Assembly: GCA_000436835.1 (NCBI GenBank)
Contig: FR889161.1
Coordinates: forward strand, 283,602 to 321,607
Direction of reading: 5' to 3'
Length of the DNA: 38,006 nt
Source: Eubacterium sp. CAG:251
Lineage (GTDB): Bacteria > Bacillota > Clostridia > Oscillospirales > Acutalibacteraceae
Shown here one piece after another: positions 30,182-38,006 of this stretch; positions within the stretch are counted from its first letter, which is position 1, and the number at the start of each line of letters is the position of its first letter. A model generated the notes under the pieces. That model saw only the letters and a program-made list of their open reading frames with translations. It did not search any database and was not told the DNA's origin. The position numbers and the translations under genes are program-made.

Positions 30182-33100
30182 TTATTCATCGTCTGAAGAA
30201 TCGTCGCCGAAGCCGAAACCGTAATCATCATCTGATTCGCTTTCGCCATCTGCAAACAAATCATCAAAGCCATCTGACTGACCTGCTTCCTGTTCGCCCT
30301 CAGCATTTTCTACTCCAAAGCCTTCCTGACCCTCAAAGTCATTTACTGTTGTAAATGCTTGTTCATCGATTGGCTGAATACCTGAACCGTCATCAAGGTC
30401 TTGCTTAAGCTCAACCTCATTGCCGTCCTTATCGAGAACCTTAGTGTCAAGACCGAGTGCCTGAAGTTCTTTGAAGAGAACCTTGAATGACTCAGGTGTG
30501 CCTGCCGCAGGAATATTCTCGCCTTTTACGATTGACTCGTAAGTACGAACACGGCCGACAACGTCATCGGACTTAATTGTAATAATTTCTTGAAGAGTAT
30601 AAGCTGCGCCGTAAGCTTCAAGTGCCCAAACTTCCATTTCGCCGAAACGCTGACCGCCGAACTGAGCTTTACCGCCGAGCGGTTGCTGAGTTACAAGGCT
30701 GTAAGGACCTGTTGAACGAGCGTGAATCTTATCATCAACAAGGTGATGGAGTTTAAGATAATACATATAACCTACTGTGATACGGTTATCAAACTTTTCA
30801 CCTGTACGGCCGTCGATAAGTTCTGTCTTACCGTCATATACCTTCTTGCCGTTTTCATCGATATAGTAACCGATATCGGCTTCCTTAAGGCATTCACGAA
30901 TATCTTCCTCATGAGCGCCATCGAATACAGGAGTCATCATCTTCCAGCCAAGAGCCATAGCTGCATAGCCGAGATGAACCTCAAGTACCTGACCGATATT
31001 CATACGTGAAGGTACGCCGAGAGGGTTAAGAACAATATCAAGAGGTCTGCCGTCAGGAAGGAATGGCATATCCTCCTGAGGTAAAATTCTTGAAACAACA
31101 CCTTTGTTACCGTGACGACCTGCCATCTTATCGCCGACTTGAATTTTACGCTTTTGAGCAATATATACTCTAACTACTTTATTTACACCCGGTGAAAGCT
31201 CATCGCTGTTAGCACGGGTAAATACTTTAACATCAACAACAATACCGTATTCGCCATGAGGGATACGCATTGATGTATCTCTAACCTCTCTTGCCTTTTC
31301 GCCAAAGATAGCTCTCAAAAGTCTTTCCTCGGCTGTAAGCTCTGTTTCACCCTTAGGTGTAACTTTGCCGACAAGAATATCGCCTGAATGAACCTCGGCA
31401 CCGATACGGATAATACCGTCTTCGTCAAGGTCACGAAGAGCATCCTCACCAACGTTAGGAATATCTCTTGTTATTTCTTCAGGACCGAGTTTTGTATCAC
31501 GAGCCTCTACCTCATGCTCAACAACGTGAATTGAGGTATAAACATCGTCTCTTACAATCTTTTCATTAATAAGAACAGCATCCTCGTAGTTATAACCTTC
31601 CCATGTCATAAAGCCGATAAGGGCATTCTTACCAAGTGAAATTTCACCGTTGCAGGTTGCCGGACCGTCTGCAATAACCTGTCCGTCCTCAACTTTTTGG
31701 TGAAGAGAAACGATAGGACGCTGATTAATGCATGTTCCCTGGTTAGAACCTTGGAACTTAACAAGCTCATACTTGTCAACTTCACCCGGCTTAACTGTAA
31801 TTTCAATAGTGTCGGCATCAACTGCAGTAACAGTACCGCCACGCTTAGCAATAACAACTACACCGGAGTCGTAAGCTGCTTTATATTCCATACCAGTTCC
31901 TACAACAGGAGCGACTGTCTTAAGAAGAGGTACAGCCTGACGCTGCATGTTAGCACCCATAAGTGCACGGTTAGCGTCATCGTTTTCAAGGAAAGGAATC
32001 ATTGCTGTAGCAACTGAAACTACCATCTTAGGCGATACGTCCATATAATCTACTCTTTCAGGAGGAAGAGTAAGGAACTCATCACGGCAACGGCAAGTAA
32101 CTCTTGCGTTTGTAAATCTGCCGTTTTCATCAAGAGGTTCGTTAGCCTGAGCAACAACGTAATTATCCTCAACATCGGCAGTCATATAAACAACCTCGTC
32201 GGTTACAACGCCTGTTTCCTTATCAACCTTGCGGTATGGAGCTTCGATAAAGCCATATTCATTAAGACGGCTGTAACAAGCAAGATAAGAGATAAGACCG
32301 ATGTTAGGACCTTCAGGTGTCTCTATAGGACACATACGGCCGTAGTGGGTATAGTGTACGTCACGAACTTCGAAACCTGCACGGTCTCTTGAAAGACCAC
32401 CGGGACCGAGAGCCGAAAGTCTTCTCTTATGAGTAAGCTCTGCAAGAGGATTGTTCTGGTCCATAAACTGAGAAAGAGGAGATGAACCGAAGAACTCTTT
32501 AATTGCGGCAACTACAGGACGAATATTGATAAGAGCCTGAGGTGTGATAGCACCGTCGTCATCCTGAGCCTGAAGAGTCATACGCTCACGAATAACTCTT
32601 TCCATTCTTGTAAAACCGATTCTGAACTGATTTTGAAGAAGTTCGCCGACAGCTCTGATTCTACGGTTGCCAAGGTGGTCGATATCGTCGGTAGTGCCTA
32701 CGCCATTTGCAAGGTTAATAAGATAAGACACGCTTGCAAAAATATCATCTGTTGTAATATGCTTGGGAACAAGGTCGTCTGCTCTTCTTTCAATTTCTTC
32801 CTTAAGAGCATCAACGTCGTCGCCGCACTTTTCAAGAATTTCGGAAAGGACTCTATACGATACCATTTCGTGAATACCAAGCTCTTTGCAGTCGAAATCA
32901 ACGTATTTGTAAATATCAACCATACCGTTAGATACGATTTTTACTTCCTTGCCATCTGCATCTACAAATGCAACCATAACGCCTGCATTTTCAATTTCAA
33001 CAGCTCTTTCTTCGCTGATTTTCTCGCCTGCATCTGCAAGAAATTCACCCTGTGGTGAGATGATAGGCTGAGTAAGAACTCTGTCCTTAAGTCTATCACT

Positions 33101-33946
33101 TAACGAAAGCTTTTTATTATATTTATATCTGCCGACTCTTGAAAGGTCATAACGGTGAGCATCAAAGAACAAACCGTCAAGATGAGCCTGTGCTGTTTCA
33201 AGGGTTGGCGGCTCACCCGGACGAAGTTTTTTATAAACTTCAAGAAGAGCCTCCTCGGTGTTCTTAGTAGTATCCTTATCGATTGTGGCAAGAATCTTTT
33301 CATCTTCGCCAAAGAAATCAACGATTTCAGAATCAGTACCAAGGCCTAAAGCACGAAGGAAGGTTGTGATATAAATTTTTCTGTTTTTATCAATACGAAC
33401 ATAGAAAAGGTCATTGGCGTCGGTTTCATACTCAAGCCAAGCACCACGGTTAGGAATAACAGTGTTGGTAAAAAGTTCCTTACCTGTCTTATCGTGGTCC
33501 ATATTGTAATAAACACCCGGAGAACGAACAAGCTGAGACACAATACATCTTTCAGCACCGTTGATAACAAATGTACCTGCATCTGTCATCCAAGGCAAGT
33601 CGCCCATAAAAATAGTGTTTTCTTTAATTTCGCCTGTTTCTTTGTTAACAAGTCTTGCCCTAACCTTTAAAGGACGGGCATAAGTGGTGTCACGAGCCTT
33701 ACACTGTGCAATTGAATACTTAGGTTCGTCGTCAATTGAAAAGTCGACAAAGTCAAGTACAAGGTTGCCGGTGTAATCGCTGATTTCACCGATATCCTTA
33801 AATACCTCTTTGAGACCCTCTTCAAGAAACCAACGGTAAGAACTCTTCTGCACCTCGATAAGGTTAGGCATTTTCATAACCTCATTGATTTTTGCAAAAC
33901 TCTTTCTCGTTGTTGTGCCGAGCTGGACATCCTTAACATTTACCAT
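30182..33946 (-). CDS. rpoB: DNA-directed RNA polymerase subunit beta
   Basis: 1254 residues from the ATG at 33946, which has GGAG eight bases upstream (the GTG at 33955 would touch it). The rifampicin pocket SPLSQFMDQNNPLAELTHKR, then RLSALGPGG (about 485-510), has the susceptible residues Gln, Asp, His and Ser in place. GRHGNKGVVSRI and KLHHLVDDKIHARSTGPY are family hallmarks. The C-terminus ends in a long Asp/Glu/Ser/Gly tail of about 40 residues, longer than in E. coli. Unlike the common rplJL-rpoBC arrangement, the gene begins its own transcription unit. Confidence 0.99.
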   Translation of the reverse strand: MVNVKDVQLGTTTRKSFAKINEVMKMPNLIEVQKSSYRWFLEEGLKEVFKDIGEISDYTGNLVLDFVDFSIDDEPKYSIAQCKARDTTYARPLKVRARLVNKETGEIKENTIFMGDLPWMTDAGTFVINGAERCIVSQLVRSPGVYYNMDHDKTGKELFTNTVIPNRGAWLEYETDANDLFYVRIDKNRKIYITTFLRALGLGTDSEIVDFFGEDEKILATIDKDTTKNTEEALLEVYKKLRPGEPPTLETAQAHLDGLFFDAHRYDLSRVGRYKYNKKLSLSDRLKDRVLTQPIISPQGEFLADAGEKISEERAVEIENAGVMVAFVDADGKEVKIVSNGMVDIYKYVDFDCKELGIHEMVSYRVLSEILEKCGDDVDALKEEIERRADDLVPKHITTDDIFASVSYLINLANGVGTTDDIDHLGNRRIRAVGELLQNQFRIGFTRMERVIRERMTLQAQDDDGAITPQALINIRPVVAAIKEFFGSSPLSQFMDQNNPLAELTHKRRLSALGPGGLSRDRAGFEVRDVHYTHYGRMCPIETPEGPNIGLISYLACYSRLNEYGFIEAPYRKVDKETGVVTDEVVYMTADVEDNYVVAQANEPLDENGRFTNARVTCRCRDEFLTLPPERVDYMDVSPKMVVSVATAMIPFLENDDANRALMGANMQRQAVPLLKTVAPVVGTGMEYKAAYDSGVVVIAKRGGTVTAVDADTIEITVKPGEVDKYELVKFQGSNQGTCINQRPIVSLHQKVEDGQVIADGPATCNGEISLGKNALIGFMTWEGYNYEDAVLINEKIVRDDVYTSIHVVEHEVEARDTKLGPEEITRDIPNVGEDALRDLDEDGIIRIGAEVHSGDILVGKVTPKGETELTAEERLLRAIFGEKAREVRDTSMRIPHGEYGIVVDVKVFTRANSDELSPGVNKVVRVYIAQKRKIQVGDKMAGRHGNKGVVSRILPQEDMPFLPDGRPLDIVLNPLGVPSRMNIGQVLEVHLGYAAMALGWKMMTPVFDGAHEEDIRECLKEADIGYYIDENGKKVYDGKTELIDGRTGEKFDNRITVGYMYYLKLHHLVDDKIHARSTGPYSLVTQQPLGGKAQFGGQRFGEMEVWALEAYGAAYTLQEIITIKSDDVVGRVRTYESIVKGENIPAAGTPESFKVLFKELQALGLDTKVLDKDGNEVELKQDLDDGSGIQPIDEQAFTTVNDFEGQEGFGVENAEGEQEAGQSDGFDDLFADGESESDDDYGFGFGDDSSDDE

Positions 33947-34109
33947 TAGAGTCACTCCGATCGTTTTATTTTCATAAATTGTTTATATTCGTAAACGGCA
34001 AATTGCTTATTGCGTTATGACCTGAAAATCAAAATTTTCCGTTACATATATTACGCAATAATTAAAAATATAGAATTTATAATTTGCAATAAAAAGCCAT
34101 TTTAAGATG
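33947..34109 (-). promoter_or_regulatory. Leader of rpoB mRNA
   Basis: About 163 bases from the predicted start to the ATG. ATTGCGT (34009-34015) and ACGCAAT (34053-34059) can pair as an outer stem around the hairpin GAAAAT/ATTTTC (34024-34039). No gene is seen in 33947-34334 apart from this leader and the two divergent promoters. Confidence 0.4.
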
Positions 34110-34178
34110 CTTAATAATATAAACTAAGTAAAACAATATGTCAACACTTTTTTTAATAAAACTTTGCGCATCTTAAAA
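34100..34178. repeat. 11-bp inverted repeat bracketing the rpoB promoter
   Basis: TTTTAAGATGC (34100-34110) and its exact complement GCATCTTAAAA (34168-34178) lie on either side of the rpoB -10/-35 (34116-34144), 68 bp centre to centre. One arm covers the predicted transcript start. Confidence 0.5.
34116..34144 (-). promoter_or_regulatory. Promoter of rpoBC
   Basis: Minus strand TTGACA (34144-34139), 17-base spacer, TATATT (34121-34116). Confidence 0.75.
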
Positions 34179-34249
34179 AGTTTTTAGTACACTGCTCCGT
34201 GTGTATCGCATTTATGCCGAAAAATTAACTTAATTTAAGTATTTTTAGA

Positions 34250-34278
34250 TTGATTTACGAGATACACTTTGATATAAT
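34250..34278 (+). promoter_or_regulatory. Promoter of the peptide-binding lipoprotein gene
   Basis: TTGATT (34250-34255), 17-base spacer, TATAAT (34273-34278). Confidence 0.65.
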
Positions 34279-34334
34279 TGCAAATAGATTATAAAATATT
34301 TATTACATTACTATTTAGCTTTCAGGTGACAAAA

Positions 34335-36017
34335 TTGAAAAATACTATCAAAAAATTATTTTGCACGGCTTTATGTCTTATATTGACAATTACAATATTT
34401 GCCGGTTGCTCATCAAATAACAATAAAATCGACTTTATATATCCTTTTTCCGGTGACATTAAAAGTTTCGACCCGCAAATTGCAAAAACAGCCGATGAAT
34501 TTTTGCTTGTTGAAAATTGCTTTGAAGGACTTGTAAGAGTAAATGACAACGGCAAGGTACAGGCAGGCGTTGCAAAAACTTGGGAAATAAGCAATGGCGG
34601 AAAAACATATACATTTCATTTAAGGCAAGGGGCAAAATGGAACGTAAAAAGCACGTCGCAGAGTTCTGACAATAAAGAACTTACAAAAGTGCAGGAGCTT
34701 ATGGGCGAAAGCTTTAATCCTGATATAACCGCTAATGACTTTGTATTTGCACTCCAAAGAGCGTGTGAGAAAAATACCGACGCTCCCCTTTTCTCATCAA
34801 TTTCAAATATCGTGAATGCATCTAAAATACATTCAGGTAAATTAAGTTCAAATAAATTAGGCGTGAAGGCACTTGACGATTACACACTTGAAATTAATCT
34901 TAAATCAGCAGACGACGGATTTTTAAACGTTCTTGCAACAGCCGTTGCAATGCCCTGCAACAAAGAATATTTCAACGCAACAAAGGGCAGATACGGCTTA
35001 GGTCTTGATTATACAATATTCAACGGTCAATTCTATGTCAGTAACATTCTTGAAGCATCATACATTTTAAAAAATAACAAGCAATACGTCGGCGACTTCA
35101 AATCAGCTGTAACTGATATTACATTAAAAATAACAGACAACACCGAAGATGCAGCTAAAAATCTTAAATCAGGCTATTACGACGCAGCTTATATAACGGG
35201 TCAGGAATATGATAAGCTAAAGGACAGCGACATAACTGCAATAAGCTACACCGACGCAACGCTTGCAATGGTATTAAACAAGAACAACACTATCTTTTCA
35301 AATGACAAATTAAGGCAAGCGGTTTGTTTAAGTATTTCGGATATAGACACAAAGAAATATGACTATTTAAGCCGTGCAACAAGTTTTACACCGCCGAGTT
35401 GCAAAATAGGAACAGACGAGGCAAATAAGGCAATCGGCACAACCGTTTATAAGCAAAACATATCCAAAGCGCAGCAGCTTTGGAAAGAGGAATTAAACGA
35501 ACTTGGCGCATCGCAAGCAAGCTTTAACGTTATTGCGACCGAGGAATACAAAGATACAGTTAAAGAACTTGTTCAGGGTATTCAGGCAGGCGTTGGCTCA
35601 ATTTCAGCTTACGGCAATGATGATGAACATAAAATCAGCTTTTCATTAAAGGTAAATATATTGAGTGAAAGCGATTATCAAAATGCTTTGTCAAAAGGTG
35701 ATTATGACATTGCGCTTTATAAATTCACGGCTACTAATCAAAGTCCGCTTGATTTTTTAAGTACAATCATTAACGGCAATTACATCGGAACCGTACCTGC
35801 CGCAATATCTGCACTAAAAAAAGCGCAAAACGCAACTGCCGCAGAACTCGCCGTTAATACTAAAAAATGTGAAACGGCAATTTTAGCAGATTACAGCATT
35901 AAGCCTGTACTTTTTGAATCATCATATTATGCTCAGGCAAGCGGAGTTAAAAATGTTCAGTTCCACCCCGGCAGCGGAAGGGTAAGCTTTGTAAATGCAA
36001 CAAGAGAAGAAAAATAA
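34335..36017 (+). CDS. Peptide/oligopeptide ABC transporter substrate-binding lipoprotein (family 5)
   Basis: 560 residues from the TTG at 34335, chosen because AGGTG lies six bases upstream and a lipoprotein signal starts there: MKNTIKKLFCTALCLILTIT, lipobox IFAGC with Cys25. The body has family-5 features: IKSFDPQIAKTADEFLLVEN, YTFHLRQGAKWN and a domain II with LRQAVCLSISDID. These OppA/DppA-type proteins catch peptides (sometimes nickel or sugars) for import. No permease or ATPase gene is next to it, so it is an orphan receptor. Its 3' end overlaps the VanZ-like gene by 23 bases. Confidence 0.9.
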   Translation: MKNTIKKLFCTALCLILTITIFAGCSSNNNKIDFIYPFSGDIKSFDPQIAKTADEFLLVENCFEGLVRVNDNGKVQAGVAKTWEISNGGKTYTFHLRQGAKWNVKSTSQSSDNKELTKVQELMGESFNPDITANDFVFALQRACEKNTDAPLFSSISNIVNASKIHSGKLSSNKLGVKALDDYTLEINLKSADDGFLNVLATAVAMPCNKEYFNATKGRYGLGLDYTIFNGQFYVSNILEASYILKNNKQYVGDFKSAVTDITLKITDNTEDAAKNLKSGYYDAAYITGQEYDKLKDSDITAISYTDATLAMVLNKNNTIFSNDKLRQAVCLSISDIDTKKYDYLSRATSFTPPSCKIGTDEANKAIGTTVYKQNISKAQQLWKEELNELGASQASFNVIATEEYKDTVKELVQGIQAGVGSISAYGNDDEHKISFSLKVNILSESDYQNALSKGDYDIALYKFTATNQSPLDFLSTIINGNYIGTVPAAISALKKAQNATAAELAVNTKKCETAILADYSIKPVLFESSYYAQASGVKNVQFHPGSGRVSFVNATREEK

Positions 36018-36471
36018 TTTAACAGCAATAATTATAAGCTGGGGACTTGTTTTTATTTGTATGGCAATAATATTTTGGCTTTCCTCGAAAACGGCTGACG
36101 AATCGGCGGCACAAAGCAGTATTATTGTAAAATGGATAATAAATCATTTCGGAAAAAACAGCGTGACTGATTTTATCGTAAGAAAGCTTGCTCATTTTTC
36201 AGAATACGTTGGTCTGTGCTTTTTGGCAAGCAATGCAATATATCAATCGAGTAAGCGTTTTATTCCGCTTTATTCCTGCGCTCTCACCTCTTTCTATGCA
36301 ATAAGCGATGAATTTCATCAAATTTTTGTCGACGGGCGTTCGTGTGAAATAAGAGATTGGGCAATTGATACAGTCGGTGCTTTAGTAGGTGCTTTAGCCT
36401 TTTATATTATTTACATTATTATAAAAAAAGTTGTTAAAAAGAAAAATAACATTGACACACAAATTAATTAG
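35995..36471 (+). CDS. VanZ-like membrane protein
   Basis: 158 residues with about four membrane segments. FWLSSKTADESAAQSS, RKLAHFSEYVGLCFLA, SDEFHQIFVDGRSCEIRDWA and DTVGALVGAL are the VanZ (PF04892) signature, with the conserved His-Glu, Asp-Glu-His-Gln and Asp-Arg/Asp pairs. VanZ gives low teicoplanin resistance in enterococci, but most relatives are housekeeping envelope proteins of unclear role; no van genes are here. The start overlaps the previous gene, suggesting coupling. The ribosome site is weak. The promoter of nagB lies over its stop. Confidence 0.88.
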   Translation: MQQEKKNNLTAIIISWGLVFICMAIIFWLSSKTADESAAQSSIIVKWIINHFGKNSVTDFIVRKLAHFSEYVGLCFLASNAIYQSSKRFIPLYSCALTSFYAISDEFHQIFVDGRSCEIRDWAIDTVGALVGALAFYIIYIIIKKVVKKKNNIDTQIN

Positions 36472-36479
36472 TTTATAAT
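36452..36479 (+). promoter_or_regulatory. Promoter of nagB
   Basis: TTGACA (36452-36457), 16-base spacer, TATAAT (36474-36479), overlapping the last codons of the VanZ-like gene. Confidence 0.75.
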
Positions 36480-36518
36480 ATATTAGATAACGATTTATAA
36501 AACGGAGGAAAAACAAAT

Positions 36519-37244
36519 ATGAACGTACTTGTGTATGATAACGAAGAGCAAATCGGTATTGCGGCAGGTAACTATATGTGCGGACAGGTTCTTGCAAAGC
36601 CTGACAGCGTACTTGGTCTTGCTACAGGCTCAACGCCGCTTAAGCCTTACGGTCATATGATTAAACTTTATGAGCAGGGTGCAGTTGATTTCAGTAAGGT
36701 AACAACCTTTAACCTTGACGAATATTGCAAGCTTGACGTAAACGATATAAATTCATATCATCGCTTTATGCATGATAATCTTTTCAATCACATTAACATT
36801 CCCGAGGAAAACATTAATTTCCTCAATGGCAATGCTGAAGATCCCGAAGATGAATGCAAAGCTTATGAAGAAAAAATCAAAAAAGCCGGCGGAATTGACA
36901 TTCAGCTTTTAGGTATCGGTTCAAACGGTCACATTGCATTTAATGAGCCGTCTGACAGTTTCCAAAGATGGAGTCACGTTGTAGCACTTAAAGAAAGCAC
37001 AATTAAGGACAATAGCCGTTTTTTCAAATCAATTGATGAGGTTCCTACTCACGCAGTAACTATGGGTATCGGCTCAATTATGCAGGCTAAGAGAATACTT
37101 ATCATTGCTATCGGTGAAAATAAGGCTAAGGCAATCAAGCAACTTATTGACGGCGATGTTACACCGCAATGCCCTGCTTCGGTTCTTCAATTCCATACAG
37201 ATGTAACTCTTATGCTTGATAAGGGTGCTGCATCACTTCTTTAA
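36519..37244 (+). CDS. nagB: Glucosamine-6-phosphate deaminase
   Basis: 241 residues, the short Firmicutes form lacking the C-terminal allosteric extension of E. coli NagB. LATGSTPLKPYGHMIKLY binds the sugar phosphate; FNLDEY (Asp67), NGHIAFNEP (His138, Glu143) give the catalytic residues. It converts glucosamine 6-phosphate to fructose 6-phosphate and ammonia, the entry of amino sugars from mucin or cell-wall recycling into glycolysis. ACGGAGG precedes the ATG. metG follows after 24 bases, so the two may be co-transcribed although functionally unrelated. nagA is not in the window. Confidence 0.97.
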   Translation: MNVLVYDNEEQIGIAAGNYMCGQVLAKPDSVLGLATGSTPLKPYGHMIKLYEQGAVDFSKVTTFNLDEYCKLDVNDINSYHRFMHDNLFNHINIPEENINFLNGNAEDPEDECKAYEEKIKKAGGIDIQLLGIGSNGHIAFNEPSDSFQRWSHVVALKESTIKDNSRFFKSIDEVPTHAVTMGIGSIMQAKRILIIAIGENKAKAIKQLIDGDVTPQCPASVLQFHTDVTLMLDKGAASLL

Positions 37245-37268
37245 TATAAATTTTAAGGAGAAATCAAA

Positions 37269-38006
37269 ATGGCTGAAAAAGAAAAATTTTATATAACTAC
37301 AGCAATTGCATATACCTCAAGAAAGCCGCATATCGGCAACAGCTATGAAATTGTTTTGACAGACGCTATTGCAAGATATAAAAGGCTTCAGGGATATGAC
37401 GTATTTATGCTTACGGGTACTGACGAACACGGTCAAAAAATCGAAGAATATGCAGAAAAAGCCGGCGTTACTCCTAAGGAGTATGTTGACAAGGTATCGG
37501 GCGAAATCCGTGAAATTTGCGACCTTTTAAACACAAGCTATGACAAGTTTATCAGGACTACCGACCCTTACCATGAAAAAATCGTTCAAAAGATTTTCAA
37601 AAAATTATATGACCAAGGCGATATTTACAAAGGTCATTACGAGGGTATGTATTGCACCCCTTGCGAATCATTCTGGACTGAGAGCCAGCTTGTTGACGGC
37701 AAGTGCCCTGATTGCGGCAGAGAAGTAAAGCCTGCTAAAGAGGAGGCTTATTTCTTAAGGCTTTCTAAATATCAAAAGCAGCTTGAGGAATTTATTGAAA
37801 ACAATGAAAACTTCATTTATCCAGAGGCTCGTAAAAAGGAAATGCTTAATAACTTTATTAAGCCCGGCTTGCAGGACCTTTGCGTAAGCCGTACAAGTTT
37901 TAAATGGGGTATTCCCGTAACTTTTGACGATAAGCACGTAATTTATGTTTGGATTGACGCACTTTCAAACTATATCACTGCTCTCGGCTACGACCCTGAC
38001 GGCTCG
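37269..38006 (+). CDS. metG: Methionyl-tRNA synthetase, N-terminal part (runs off the window)
   Basis: 246 codons are present and the frame is open to the right edge. The class I signature is HIGN (21-24, in TSRKPHIGNSYE), followed by FMLTGTDEHGQKIEEYAEKA. A zinc knuckle is seen in YCTPCESFW...GKCPDCGRE. The enzyme charges tRNA-Met. The sequence motifs separate it from other class I synthetases. AAGGAG lies ahead of the ATG, 24 bases after nagB. The KMSKS loop and any C-terminal tRNA-binding domain lie outside the window. Confidence 0.96.
   Translation, partial: MAEKEKFYITTAIAYTSRKPHIGNSYEIVLTDAIARYKRLQGYDVFMLTGTDEHGQKIEEYAEKAGVTPKEYVDKVSGEIREICDLLNTSYDKFIRTTDPYHEKIVQKIFKKLYDQGDIYKGHYEGMYCTPCESFWTESQLVDGKCPDCGREVKPAKEEAYFLRLSKYQKQLEEFIENNENFIYPEARKKEMLNNFIKPGLQDLCVSRTSFKWGIPVTFDDKHVIYVWIDALSNYITALGYDPDGS

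Noticed and set aside
32440..32520. Rifampicin-resistance change in rpoB
   Set aside because: The pocket residues match the susceptible consensus.
21891..33582. Many open frames of 60-190 codons opposite or in other frames of tuf, fusA, rpoC and rpoB
   Set aside because: They lie wholly within strongly conserved genes, lack ribosome sites and have no recognisable motifs.
35995..36471. VanZ-like gene as evidence of glycopeptide resistance
   Set aside because: No vanA/H/X/R/S genes are nearby, and VanZ-family proteins are widespread in non-resistant Firmicutes.

Overview
The window looks like a chromosomal segment of a low-GC, Gram-positive gut anaerobe of class Clostridia, most likely in the Ruminococcaceae/Oscillospiraceae group. 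This is inferred from the AT-rich sequence with frequent AGGAGG ribosome sites, the clostridial rpoB/rpoC/rpsL/EF-G/EF-Tu sequences, a GH95 fucosidase, a GPH sugar symporter, secreted proteins with lysine-rich Fn3-like tails, and an MscL with a zinc-ribbon tail. No phage, insertion sequence or CRISPR array is visible.

Layout. 1-2.1 kb: the end of a polyamine ABC transporter (potC tail, potD) overlapping a HAD phosphatase gene. 2.1-3.4 kb: a tRNA-Leu(GAG) with its own promoter and terminator, then a decayed accessory patch (RHS-repeat remnant, a cluster of short palindromes, two orphan small genes on the minus strand). 3.4-4.6 kb: a split ThrE-type amino-acid exporter pair. 4.6-7.4 kb: a GH95 fucosidase (minus) divergent from a cytidylate-kinase-like gene; the two promoters appear to share one palindromic -35 hexamer. 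7.5-9.4 kb: metallophosphoesterase and GtrA-like membrane protein genes, with two similar hairpin leaders. 9.4-10.7 kb: a small P-loop protein and a TauE/SafE permease (minus). 11-13.8 kb: a GPH symporter with a membrane-anchored unknown protein, followed by an Fn3 fragment. 13.8-16.5 kb: a secreted glucosaminidase divergent from an XRE regulator. 16.6-20.5 kb: gpsA, mscL, a radical-SAM gene, rsmI and trmN6 (minus). 20.5-21.6 kb: a second secreted Fn3-tailed protein.

21.7-33.9 kb is the information-processing core, all on the minus strand: rpoB-rpoC-rpsL-rpsG-fusA-tuf. Internal promoters are visible before rpsL (its -35 lies inside rpoC) and before tuf. Both rpoB and rpsL have long leaders capable of folding. 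rplJ/rplL do not precede rpoB and no L7Ae-like gene lies between rpoC and rpsL. 34.3-38 kb (plus strand): a peptide-binding lipoprotein overlapping a VanZ-like gene, then nagB and the 5' part of metG.

I did not find an obvious new multi-gene system. The best candidates for something undescribed are at the regulatory scale: the shared -35 between divergent promoters (6719-6770), two probable leaderless genes (GH95 and trmN6), the pair of related promoter-proximal hairpin leaders (7451-7564 and 9209-9337), the foldable rpsL leader, and an 11-bp inverted repeat bracketing the rpoB promoter. Several starts, including rpsL, are TTG codons with good ribosome sites. All promoter and RNA-structure calls are by eye and untested.
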